Part shown: positions 22,459-36,200 of the stretch, one piece after another
How the letters are laid out: every line of letters starts with the position of its first letter
Numbering within the stretch: the first letter of the stretch is position 1
Source: Cinnamomum chago
Lineage: Eukaryota > Streptophyta > Magnoliopsida > Laurales > Lauraceae
Direction of reading: 5' to 3'
Assembly: GCA_038049695.1 (NCBI GenBank)
Contig: CP142453.1
Location: forward strand, 513,501-577,500
Length of the DNA stretch: 64,000 nt
Translations under genes and position numbers: made by a program
The notes under the pieces: generated by a model
Seen by the model: only the letters and a program-made list of their open reading frames with translations
Told to the model about the DNA's origin: nothing
The model's database searches: none

Positions 22459-25400
22459 GCATAGAAAACTTGATGTCTATAATGCATTAGAAGCCCTCAA
22501 CAGCCTTGCCCTTCCTACAGATGTATGGATTTTATAATGTTGAATTCTCTAACGATTTGTAGGCTCATTACTTAACAAGTAAATAACATACCATCTTATA
22601 ACGTTGGTCTGTAATACGCTGGCCTGGACCTCCATAGCCTCAAGGTTGCAATAGTGAGCACCTTACACTATGCCACAGGCTCTTGTTAGGAAAGTCTCCT
22701 AATTGAGAGTAGGTTTCTTTAACTAAGCAGGAGAGGGAAAGCAACCCATTAAAAGGGGGAGTATAACATGTCAAAATTTATTCCCAATTTTTGCTAGAAG
22801 CATCCAATTTAAGGAGAAGAGAATGGGCAGACAGATTTTGTCTTCAGAAACCACCCAGAAGGAGATCTAAAAGTTTTCACCATTTATTGTCTTTTTCTAA
22901 TCAGGGTATCCACCTTGTGGTCCCTTAATGGATTTACCATCCTCTTTCATCTTTAAAGTCTCTATTGGTGGATGAAAGCAATTGAATGGTCTGCAAACTA
23001 CTGCCATTAACTCTTTAATTGAAGCTGACCAGTCTCTATTGAGGTTGATGCGGAGATACCTTGAATCTTTAGATCATAAATGCCACTCAATTTAGTGATG
23101 GTTATATCCTACGCATCAAGCTGACCAGTCTCTATTGAGGTTGATGCGGAGATACCTTGAATCTTTAGATCATAAATGCCACTCAATTTAGTGATGGTTA
23201 TATCCTACGCATCAATTAATCTCACAGAGGGCCATTACCTTCAGACATGCGCATGCGCGCTCACACATATATGAGAGAGATACTCCTATGAGAGTTACTC
23301 TCACGATACTATGAGAGTAAGAGGGGCATACACACATAAATATGAGAGATATACTCCTATGAGAGTTACTCTCACGTACTTTGAGATTAAGGGGGGCACA
23401 CACACATATATATGAGAAAGATACTCTTATGAGAGTCACTCTCACGGTACTATGAGAGTAAGGAGTGTGAGCCCTCACATTTAGGCTGTTGGCATTGGAT
23501 ATGGATGCGAGGGCCCCCACCCGTACTCTCATAGGAGCATCTCTCTATATATATATCCCACCTTACTATGAGAGATAAAGGTGGGGGCCCTCACATTTAA
23601 GTTGTTGGCATTGAATATGGATGTAAGGCCCCCCACCTTATCTCTCATAGTAAGGTGAGAGATGCTCTCATGGGAGCATCTCCCATAAGTAGATTGCAAG
23701 AGATAACAATTTCCATAAATTTTGGCCACATATTGTAACGGTCCTAAACTCCACCCATCCAGGGGATCAAAAAGACTTTTGGAAGACCCAAATAAATGAG
23801 AAAAGATCAACGAAGTGGGCCACAAAAGCCTAGCAAGTGTTCAATGAAGACATGGCTAACAGATTCCTCCTGTGCCAACGAAGGAAAGATATAGTTGGGA
23901 GAGCAAAGCTATGTGGTTTGAGGCGATCAAGATTAAACTCTTGTTACATGTAGTGATGTAGTAGAATGCCTTGATTGTAGGATAGGCTGATTATTTCTAA
24001 AAAAATGTGAGGTCAACACAAGGATGATTTAGGTTGGATAAACAAAATATGGTTTTCCTCAAAAAAGCACACTAGTCGCTAGACTCTTCTGCCAAATTTG
24101 GGTCTCCGAAAGGTGACTCCTTCTGGTGTTTGTTCATTGTTGTGTTACGTTCCATTGGGCATTTCAAGTAATATTCGATCGATTATGTATTAATCAATAT
24201 TCGATTGATTGGTCTGAGGTTGTCAACATACAAGATTTGTCCAAGTCACTTTCTGAGGTTATCAACATACAAGAATTGTCCAAGTCACTTTCTTTCTTTT
24301 TGTCCAACTCACTTCTCGTTTTATCAAAGTCACTTCCTTTTTTCGTTGTGGGTATCAAGAATATCTCCATTCATCATAGGTCCAAAACCCACATCTATGA
24401 ATTGAAAGGTCTGAATGATCAACTTTGCAATCAGTTGTTAGAATCAATAGGTGTTCAAATCGTTTATGGAAATCATTTGAGAACACAGATTCCTATTTCT
24501 CAATGATATCCCACAATCAAGACAATTGGTTGAATACTGTAAAACTCTTTTTGTTTTTTAATTTTTAAAAGTTCATTGATATCATCTTTTTATAAAGCAA
24601 ATGGACTTTGATAGGCATCCTGATAGATTGATAGAGAGGTAAATACAACGATAATTTAGGTTGGATAAACAAAATATGGTTTTCCTCAAAAAAGCACACT
24701 AGTTGCTAGATACTAAACCAAATTTGGGTCTCCAAAAGGTGACTCCTTCTATTATAGTCTGTTCATTGTTGTGTTAGGTTCCATTGGGCATTTCAAGTAA
24801 TGTTCGATCGATTACGTATTAATCAATATTTGATTGAATGGTCCGAGGTTAGTAACAAACAAGATTTGTCCAAGTCACTTTGTTTCTTTTTGTCCAAGCC
24901 ATTTTTCGTCCAAGTCACTTCTCTTTTTTATCGAACTCACTTCTTTTTTCGTTATGAGTGTCGGGGATATTTCCATTCATAGTTCTGAAATCCAGATCTA
25001 TGAATTGAAAGGTCTGAATGATCAACTTTGCAATCAGTTGTTAGAATCAATAGGGGTTCAAATCGTTTATGGAAATCCTTTGAGAACACCGATTCCTTTT
25101 TCTCAATGATGTCCCACGATCGAGACAATTGGTTGAATCCTGTAAAACCTTTTTATAAAAGTTCATGGATATCTTCTTTTTATAAAGCAAATAGACTTTG
25201 ATTCTTGAATCATCTCCATCGCTTTTGGTTCTATTGTTACAAAGGATTCCATTTTTATTTGGACAAGACCCATAATCATAATTATGATTTTATATAAAAC
25301 ATGTAGGAAGGAGTGGTAATGAGTGTGAGAACTACCTGCGGAGAGATATGTGAGTTTCAAGTGACCAACGATTTGCATTAGGGATTAGCCTTAAGCCTTT

Positions 25401-28400
25401 ATCTCTTTGTATTGATTGTGGATGAGTTAACTGCTTATATTCAAGAGGAGGTACCTTGGTGTATGTTGTTTACAGATGATATAGTGTTGGTGGATGAATC
25501 AAAAGATGGTGTGAATGCAAAACTCAAGAGACGGCGGGAGGCTTTAGAATCCAAAGTCTTTAAAATAATCCATACAAGGACAAAATGTATGGATTACTAC
25601 TTTAGTGGCTATATGGTTTAAAAAATTGGCCGAGTCCGAATCGACTCGGAGTCGCGGACGCCGCACATATCGAGTCGAGTCCTATGGGATTCGGACTCGA
25701 ATCATGAGACTCGGTCGAGTCATAATGCGATTCAGCTGAGTCCCTCCAACCATTTTATTGGAAATTGGGACTTGGCCTAGCCGACTTAGGGCCATGGCCG
25801 AGTCGGGTCTTGAGTCCGATTTTTTAAACTTGGTATATATAAAGAGCTGAGACTACTTTGAGAATTGAAGCCCAGGAAATACCACAAAAGGATTCATTCA
25901 ATTACCTTGGCTCGATAATTGGTAAGTATGGGGAGATTGATGAAGATGTCAAATATAGGATAAAAGTGGGATAGATGAAGTAGAGACTTGCTTTTGGAGT
26001 GCTTTGTGACTGACAAATGCCAACAAGATTGAAGGAAAAATTTGATAAGATAATGATTAGACTAGTTGTGACCTATGGAGCAAAATGTTGGCTAATCAAG
26101 AAATAACATATGCACAAAATGGACATTGCAGAGATGAGAATGTTGAGGTGAACGTGTGGTAAGACTAGGAATGATAAAATTGGAAATATAACGCTTTCGA
26201 GAGCATACAGGGGTAAGCATCAATAAGTTATATTATGATTAGAAAAACTCGTTTGAGATGGTTTGGATATGTCCTACGCAAGCATGCAACGACGCCGGTA
26301 AGAAAAAGTTTGGCCATGCAAGTTGATGGCACACCAAGTGGAAGGGGTAGGCCGAAGAGGATGTGGATGAATGTAGTAAAAATAGATCTGAAGAAGTGCA
26401 ACTTATTTGAGGATTTTAGGTTAGATCAGAATGGAGAAACAAAATTCATATAGCAAGGCTTTGATGACGACGACGACGACAATTCCTCAATATCTTGTGC
26501 ATTACAACAAAATCTTTTCTATGTCTTGGTAAAAGGAAAATGCTTTGGGGGAGAGCGACACTATTTTAGTAATCGAGTCACAGGTATCGGGCATATTCAT
26601 GCCTAACAATGTTCCACAAGGTGGTGATGAAAACCTATAATTTGTACAAATCTTTCCAATTTCAAATCGTATTCTATTTGTTTTCAATTTTAATATTTGC
26701 CTTATGTTATTGGGCTAGTCTAAATGTTGAACAACAAATGTATTTTATTTTTCTATTATGCTCATGGCCTCATCAGTCCTACAAGACATGGGATTTTGAG
26801 AGATTTTATTTTCATTTATATGTTGTTTCATATTTGAGGTATTTGTGTAGTCATTAATGATATTTAATAAGGTAGCTACTTTTTTAATTATGAAATTAGA
26901 AATTATATCAAGAAATGGATATGCCAACACAAGGGAGGAACTAATTTTGCTGTCAAAGTGGATAGAATCAAGAAGAGAGACAAGGTACATATTTATGATT
27001 TGTCTTTTCTAAAGATAACATGCAAGCTCATGATATGTTTAGATGCATGTGTCTGTATAATATATGTATAGAGGATTTTTCTAGTTTGAACTGGTCTCAT
27101 AACTTGTGGTTTGCGAACCCTTTTGTGGGGCCCGTCTTGATGCATGCCAATTCTGGGGAAGGCAGATTGTGAGAGGTCTTTGGTGTGCACTTGATTGGGC
27201 CAGGAAATGGTTTCCATCAGATCATGATGTCAAGGCATACATCTTAATTTAAAGGGCCCAATTTTGGTCATTTTTAACCCTTAGATTAAGTGCATCTTTT
27301 TTCTTTCTTTCTTTTTTTCTCTAGTCCAATGACGAATAATAGTCAGTTTAGTGTCAATTTGGGGTAAGTGCCAATTCATTGTGGATGTGAGGGAGGAAGG
27401 AGGAGGAGGAGAGTGGTGGTAGTGGGTTGGGGTGTAATCATGCTCTAAAAGAATCATCATGATAAGTGGGGTCCACTTAAGATCAACCTGAACCTTCACA
27501 CTACACTTACTCTTGTTAAATGGCATATGTGATGCGTCCCAATTTCGCACCCATTTGACTAATATTTTCTTTTGATTTTATCACCTGAAATCTGTGTTGT
27601 GAATGAAGTTTATAATTTGGACCCATGGTTTTTTATTTTGGCGGTGAGGTTGATTCTTTGGCACTAGCCAATAGAGGATTCTTCAAACACAATTTAGGAA
27701 AAACAGTCTGCAGTCCGATGTTTGATTGGGAGATGTGGTATTTAGCCACTATTGAATATTCAATGTTAAAGCTGGACAAAATCCTGCAAGTAAACAAATG
27801 TGGATGAAAGTAACCTTCACTTGAATAATAATAATAATAATAATTTCATAAATAAATAAATAAAGAAGAAGAAAAATAAAAGAAACAAATCAGAGCACCG
27901 GAAAAGACGTGATTTTTGCAACCCTTTACTGAAAGAGAGCCCAAAAGGAATCCTAAGGTTGACATCCAGCAGTGTATGGAAAAAGCTTTTTGTAACTATT
28001 CAGTAATCAAAAGTTCCTTTTTTCTTTGGCCTGCCAATCAGCCTTATACACCCCATTTTTTTGAACACCCTTTTATTATTGATTTGTAAGGCCTTACCAG
28101 CACCCGTTAGTATTATGACCTGAGCAGACTGATTCTGAGGCATCCATTATTCATGCATCAGTTTTATTATAGTCTTAATATATTTGATATATGGCCTCTC
28201 TTGGATGGATTAATAGATAGATGCAGGTAGTTTTCTAGCAAGGCAGGGTCTGGCCAAAAAAAAAAATGTAGACCCCCATGATCAATCCAGCCCCATCACT
28301 CACTACCCACTGTGGACTGGCACTGATCCCAAATTGACAATCATCTGACTTGAATGCTTTGCTTTTATCCTGGATGCTATTTTGGTCAAATTGATTTGCT

Positions 28401-30233
28401 TGGTCTTCAAACCATGGGCTCTGTTTTACTTTAGAGCCAAATTGTGTGGTTTTTCTGCTATGAACACTTTCAGCAGTTTACATGTAACTTGCACACACAC
28501 ACATATTTGTATGCTAATTGTGAAATGGAAAATATTTTCTATTTCATATGCTATATTTTTTTTAGTAACAAAGGATTATATTGAGAGAGAGAAATATAAA
28601 GGATTCTAATGGTATTGCGAAATAGAAAAACATCATAGTTCTACTCAATCATTTACCAGGAGTTTCTTATCTACAACTTGTGGTTGCTGACTTGCTGCCT
28701 TATGATATCAGCTATAATTTTTGTGCTAAGAAGAATCATATACCAGGCATCCTTCTATTATAACTAGTTGGGGGTTATTGTAGTAACTAGCTGATAAAAT
28801 TAGGGTCGCAAGTAGGTTTTCCATCTCCTAGCTTTGTTTAACGAAATATTTTCCCCTGGTGACAGGAATAATATTTTTGATGACCTTTCCAAGCTCATGC
28901 CATTCCTTAACTTGACAGTGAGTTGTCATCTTGTGTTACATCGTGCATTATTGGTGGTCATGTTTTTTTTTTTTTTTTCCTTTAATCATCATATGGGGGC
29001 ACCTTTTTCTAATACTTTTGTCACCAATGATGCAATTTGATGTCTTTGTTATTTACAAACTTTTCATTGTTATTCTTTTTGTAGGTAGATTCACATCCAT
29101 TCACATGTTTCTATGATTTTGTCTTTTTCATTTGCCGAGAGAATGGTCAAAAGAACATCAGTAAGCTCATTTCTTTTGATGTACTTCCTTAAAATCGTCT
29201 ACCATAACTCCCTTCTATCTCATGTATAATATTTGTTAACTGTCGCGCACTCTGTTTTATCTTCCGCCATCTTGATGTCTATATTCTTTCTCTTTCCTTT
29301 TTTTCCGAAATTGATGTCTATTCTTTCTAATTCAATTATTTTCAGCTGTAAGCAGGGCTGTAGCTGCTTGGAGATTAGTTTTGGCAGGAAGGTTTCGTCT
29401 GCTTAATCAGTGGTGTGGCTTTGTTGAGGTATTACTTCTTTGATTTGAGCTAAAACTTTGTTAAATTGGTATTTGCAACTATGCCTCTTTGAGACGTGCA
29501 TCATGACATAAAAAATAGACGAGGATCCTTTTTCATTGTATAAGTAGCAATATTTCACTATGATATTTACTTTTACCGTTGACTAGAATTGAACTTAATT
29601 CTATTATGATGTTCAGTTTTACTGTTGACTACAATTAAACTTTAATGTTCCTCTAAATTATGTCTTTGTACATGCTACTTGTAGAGTGTGAAAAGTCTCT
29701 CTCTAACTATTGAATGCTTGTATTGTCTCTTTAAAACTATCCACAAATGTGAACTTGCTTTTGTCCCTGATGCTTCCTACCGTTCCTCTAAACTTTAATG
29801 TTCCTCTAAATTATGTCTTAGACATGCCACACATTTTGTCTCAGTGTTTTTTATTTTTTTATTTTTTTAATGTGTCTACATGCTTGCCTTGAGGATATGG
29901 AGGCTTGTCTAGGTTATTGGCATGCTTATTCCTTCATTCGTGCAACCTTCTTGTGCCTCAACTGGAGAGCTACTCCATGCCTTCTATGCCACCGCCTCAC
30001 TCTAGCATACATGCTTATCCAATTGCTCCACGGTACCGTATAATGCATTCACAAAGAACTGATTATAATTTCACATCTGGAGACTTTTAATAAAAAAACT
30101 CAGATCCAAAGGAAGTAAGCAACTTGCTGTAGTGATGTTGTTATTAAGCTTTTAAAGGTTCCCAATATCAACCCCTTTTTTTTCCTTTTAATTTTTTTTG
30201 AGTAGTCTCAAATCATTGCCTAAGTTATTGCTT

Positions 30234-30264
<31 letters not shown>

Positions 30265-33200
30265 TCTCAGTTTCTTGTTTCTTGACAGATAATAAGAATT
30301 TGATTGAAAATCCAGAAAGAAAGGATACAAAAGGGGTGGTGCTTGAGTTGGGCAAACCCCAGATACAACTGCAACAAAAAGGTTAAGGAACAACTTCCAT
30401 CGAAAGCAAGAATAATCACAACCCTTGCCAACCTCCCTATCTACTACATGTCCATCCGCAAATGCCCTGTTGCTATTATCAACTGCATCGAGAAGCTTCA
30501 ACGCGACTTCCTTTGGCAGGGCTGTGAGGAATCAAAGAAAATTCGCCTCGTCAACTGGAAAATATTCTGCTCCCCAAAGGACTTTGCTGGGCTTGGTATA
30601 AGGCCCTTACGGAATATGAATCAAGCGTGGCTGGGCAAATGGCTCTAGAGAATAGGGAAAGATTCAGATGGCCCGTGGAGAAGCATTTTGATAGACAAAT
30701 ACAAGGTGAGGAGAAATGGATGGGACATCTCTCCTCCTTCTCAAATGTGTTCTACATTCTAGAAAGGGATTTGTTCTATCAAAGATAACTTTGCTAACTC
30801 TATTCGCTACCAAGTTGGCAACAGGGAGAAAATCTCATTCTGGCATGATGTCTGGGCTGTTGACTCCCCTCTAGCGCTCCAATTCCCTAACCTATACAGA
30901 TGTGCAAAAAATCGAAACACTAAGGTCAGGGCTTATCTCGACAATAGGCCCAACAGTGGTATGTGGTGGCTAGTCTTTAGAAGGGAACTTATCCGAGGTA
31001 GAAGAAGCTCAACTTTTTAGCCTGCTTGAGATCCTAAATGGGATAGACATCTCCAGTGAAGGGCAAGACAGCAGGCTTTGGGCCCCTTCACGTGAAGGCA
31101 CTTTCTAGGTTTCTTCCTTCTCCATCCCACCACTCCCCCAAAGAGTTCTAGCCTTTGCTTGGCTCGCTCTTCGGAACAAAACCCTTACTATGGATAACCT
31201 TCGTCGCCGAAACATGATCGTAGTCAATGCTTGCCCGCTATGCCTAGCTGATGAGGAATCGGTCGATCATTTACTTCTCCATTGCAGGTTGACAAAATCT
31301 CTTTGTTCTTCCATTTTCAAGAATTTCAGCTGCCATTGGGTCCTACTTCAATTCCTTCCAGAGTTATTCCAAGAATGGTTTTGCTTGATTTCTAGCTTTA
31401 AAGGAAAGACCATGTGGCGACTATCTTTTTTGGCTTGCATCTGGTCGATTGGGAAAGAAAGAAACAAAAGGTGCTTTGAAGGGATCTCTAGCCCCCAAGA
31501 AGACTTAATCCTTAAAATGAAAATTTGTGTCGCCTCGTGGGTCTCTCTTATTCCAGATTTTTGAGGATTATTCATCAATGTAATTATGTTTAATTGGAGG
31601 GAAGTCATAGCTTTTTTATTAGGTCCCCTCCTTTTGTCCTAGGGCCTCTGCGCCCCCTGTATGGTTCTCTCTTTTTGAGGGGATCTTTCCTTGCTGCTTC
31701 TCAATATAGATCTTTTATATCATAAAGCTTTTGATCAATACAAGTTACCATTTCAAAAAAATAAAATAAAAATAAATCATATATCAAATACAAATGCGGA
31801 ACCTCTCTTGACCTAAGATGGTCGTACTCATTTTTAAACTGGCAGCCAAAATATGAAAAACCACCTGATGAAATATAATGTTATGAGGGTGGCTGATAGT
31901 TTATGTGGCAGATTGTTGGGCTTCCAGATTTTGGAAGGGGATTGAAGCAGCACAGGGGAAAAGGAGGGTAACCAACGGGTTATTCCTCAAGCCAGAAGGC
32001 TTCTGGTAGGGTGTCAAGGTCTCACACCAAAGACAGAGAGAACATCACACGATTGAGAGAACTCAGTTTTCAATTAATTTCTGTATATCCCAAGAGAATG
32101 GATTACATCCTATATATAATAGAGTGTCAATCATAATTTTTGTAGTAATCAATCTCTACTAAGAACTTCTAATTCTAAGAACATTTGAAATTAGAAACTT
32201 CCTAACCAAAGTATAGAAAGAAATTAACTAATTCTAGAATTCTACTAAAATAAGAAACTGTCGATTCAATTTCTTTACTTATGAGCTTGGACTTTGGGCC
32301 TTCTGGAATAAACCTTCAAACGGGGCCCAGTATTCTGGCCTGCATCAGCTCCCCCCGGCTTGGAGAAACTCGATTCCGGCGAGTTGTCAACTTGGTACCT
32401 CTGTTGGACACTATAGTCTTGGGTAGGCCATGAAGACGAACAATCTTTTTGAAGAAAAGAGTGGCAACTTTTCTTGCATCTGTTGTGGTCGTACAAGGAA
32501 TAAAGTGTGTCATTTTGGAGAACCTGTCCACCACAAAAAAAATAGAATCTACCCTTCTTGCAATTTTTGGTAAACCCAAGACAAAATCCATGCTTAGATC
32601 CTGCCAAGGCTCATGTGGAATAGGAAGGGGCTGATATAATCCCGTATTCTTCTTTTGTCCTTTGGCAAGCTGGCATACCCGGCATAGTTCACAAAGTCGG
32701 GCAACATCTGTCTTCAGGCGGGGCCAAAAGAAGCGGTCTTCCACAAGTGCCAAAGTCTTATCTCGCCCTTGATGTCCACTCCATCCACCTCCATGCAACT
32801 CGCGGAGGACAAACTCGTGGATAGAAGTAGCTGGCAAACACAACTGATTTCCACGAAACAAATAACCATCAATGATAGAAAACTTGGGATGGCTAGAGAA
32901 CTCACCATTAAGAAGATCTTTATAAATGCGGCCAAAGTCATGATCATCACGATATTCTCTGCGAATTTCTTCGAAGCTCGGAACTGTGACGGAAATCGTC
33001 GTAAGCAAATGAGAACGACGGCTTAAAGCATCGGCAACCTTGTTTTCCGCTCCTGACTTGTGACGCAGTACAAACGTGAATTCCTGTAGATAGGCGCTCC
33101 ATTTGACATGATTAGCGCTCATCTTTTTTTGTGAGTTAAGATGCTGTAAAGCTTCATGATCGGAATACAACACAAATTCTTTCCCAATCAAATAGTGACG

Positions 33201-36200
33201 CCAATGACGAAGAGCTTGGACAACTGCATAATATTCCAAGTCATATGGCGAATACCTCTTGCGAGAGTCATTCAATTTCTCGCTAAAGTAAGCAACTGGG
33301 TGACCATCTTGACTTAAGACACCGCCAATACCAACTTGTGAAGTATCACAACTGACTTCAAAGACTTTGTCAAACTTTGGAAGTTTCAAAACCGGTGCCT
33401 CTATCATTTTCTGCTTGATTTGCTCAAAAGCACGAGTGTCTGCCTTAATCCAGGTGAAGTCACCTTTCTTCATGCAATCAGTTATAGGAGTCATAATGGT
33501 GCTGAAATTGCGAATGAACCTCCTATAAAAAGTGGCCAATCCATGAAAACTCCATACTTCATTGATAGTTTTGGGAAGAGGCCAATCAACGATTGCATTT
33601 ATCTTCTCTGGATCAGCTTCTACTCCTTGGGCCGAGACAACAAATCCCAAAAATATAACTTTGGGCCTTAAAAATGTACACTTCTTCAAATTAATGTAAA
33701 ACTTATCTTTGCGAAGTGCTCGCATCACATATCGGAGGTGATCAAGATGTGCATCCTTGGTTTTGCTGAAGATCAAGATGTCGTCGAAATACACAACGAC
33801 GAATTTACCGAGGAAGGGCCGTAGAAGCTGTGTCATAACTCTCATGAAAGTGCTGGGAGTATTGGATAAACCGAACGGCATGACTAACCATTCGTATAAT
33901 CCATCTTTAGTTTTGAAAGCTGTTTTCCATTCATCTCCTGCACGAACACGGATTTGATGATATCCGCTTCTAAGATCAATTTTGGAGAAGACGGAAGATC
34001 CGGCCATCATATCAAGCATATCATCCAATTGAGGTATCGGAAATCGATACTTAATGGTAATTTTGTTGATTGCTCGGCTGTCGACACACATTCGCCAAGA
34101 ACCATCTTTCTTGAGTGTCAAGAGGGCTGGTACCGCACAAGGACTCATGCTTTCGCGAATATAACCCTTCTGGAGGAGCTCATCAACTTCCCTTTTCAAT
34201 TCTGCGTGTTCTGTAAGGCTCATGCGATAAGCAGGCAAATTAGGAAGTGATGACTCGGAAAACAGATCAATTGCACGCTGGATGTTCCTCGTAGGCGGTA
34301 GCTATTTTGAAAGATCTGCTGGAATCAAGTCTTTAAAATCATGTAGCAAGGACTTGATTTCGGGTGGTGTAGAAACTTCCTGTTTATCTTCAGCCTCTTT
34401 GAATTCTTGCGGGATAAGAGCATAAACAACTCCTTGCTCTTTACTTTCTTCTTCAAATTTCCGCATTGAAAGGATGCGAGAACTTGGCTGTGAAGCAGTT
34501 TGTTTTGCCGGAACTGATGGTGATTGCTTTGCCAGGGCAGTAGGAGGTTTAAGTGGAATGAGAGTAACCTTGCGACCCTTATACTTAAAAGTATGGGTGT
34601 TCTTTTCTCCATCACTTTGGACTTTGTTATAAAAAAGCTAAGGCCTTCCTAATAGAATATGAGTAACATTCATGGGGATAATATCACACCAAATAGAATC
34701 TGTATAACCACCAATTCAGAATGTTACCTGGCACCGCTTGGTTACTGGAATGGCTGAATCATTCACCCAAGAGACCTTGTAAGGCTTCGGGTGTTTTTCT
34801 GTTGGAAGCTTCAACTTGTCAATTACTTCTTGGGAGATCACATTCATCTCGCTTCCTCCTTCTATGACAAGATTGCACAATCTGTCACGACATTTTGCCA
34901 TAGAGCGAAATATTGTAGTTTGCCTCCAATCTTCAGCTTTTTCTTCGGTGGCAATGAAAAGACGACGAATGAACAATGTCCGCCCCTCGGTTTCAGCTTG
35001 ATAGAAGGAATGATCGTCTTTTTCGGGCGGAGCTTCTATCTCTTCATATGGCGTTTCAACTTCAATTTCTTTATCAACAGGCTCTGAATCGTAACCAACT
35101 TCTTCATTATGTGCATAGTGAAGATTCTTTGACCCTGGACATTCAGAAGCATAGTGTCCTTTGCCTTTGCATCGAAAGCAATCGATGTCCTGCTTTGATC
35201 GTGAAGAATTGACAACATTCTTCCCTTTGTTGGCAAAATTTCTGGGTCTTGATTGATTCTGAGGTGGTGCTTGCCTGTTGGAATTATGTGGAGGAGGTTG
35301 GCAGGTTGAATTTTGAGAGGGAGCAACCCGCTGATAAGTTGTATCGTTGGTCCGCCTTTGGAGAGGCTCACCAAAACTCCTGGAAGATGGATATCACAAT
35401 TGTTCTTCGACGCGGATTGCTAATCGATGAACTTCTTCAATGCTGTAAAAGTTGTGAGTAAGCAACTCCCTTTGGATCTCTTGACGCAGTCCCTTTTTGT
35501 ATCGGGTGACAGCTTGTCGATCAGTTTCATGTACTTTGCATCGCACCATGAGATCATGAAACCTTTCTGTGAAATCATCTACAGTGGAGGACCCTTGTCT
35601 ACAGTCAACTAGTTGATCATAGAGGGAATCAAGATAGTCAACTGGTAGATATTTATCTTCAAGTTTCTGTTTCATCTTCTCCCATGTGTTGATAGGACGT
35701 CTCCCATAATTAGCATTCCTATGATCAATACTCCGCCACCAAACACGTGCTACACCCTTCATCTTCATCTTGACAAAGGGGATGCGTTTGTCTTCTTCCA
35801 TATTGTACCATTCAAAATAATCTTCAAGGGCTGTAATCCAGTCGGTGAAGACTTTCACATCCATGCGTCCAAAGAAATCAGGAATGTCAACACGTACCTT
35901 CTTGGTGATGTCATCTCGTTGGCTATGACGGTCTTCATAGTCAGTTTCCTCCATAATACGCTCCATAAATTGCCGACAAGTTTCCTACGGTTCATTATTG
36001 ATAGAAATCTCTACATCTGCCTGTTGGTTGCTTCCCCCTGGTGCTTTACTACCATCTTTGTTGGTAGAAGGTCCTGGGTTGCCATTGTTTCGGTTGCCTG
36101 GAGGGGGCATGTTCCGAAGACGTTCTTCAACCCTATCCATTCTATCCATTAATTCCATGATGTAGCTATCATGCTGGCGGTCTGTGAATTTTCCTCTGAA

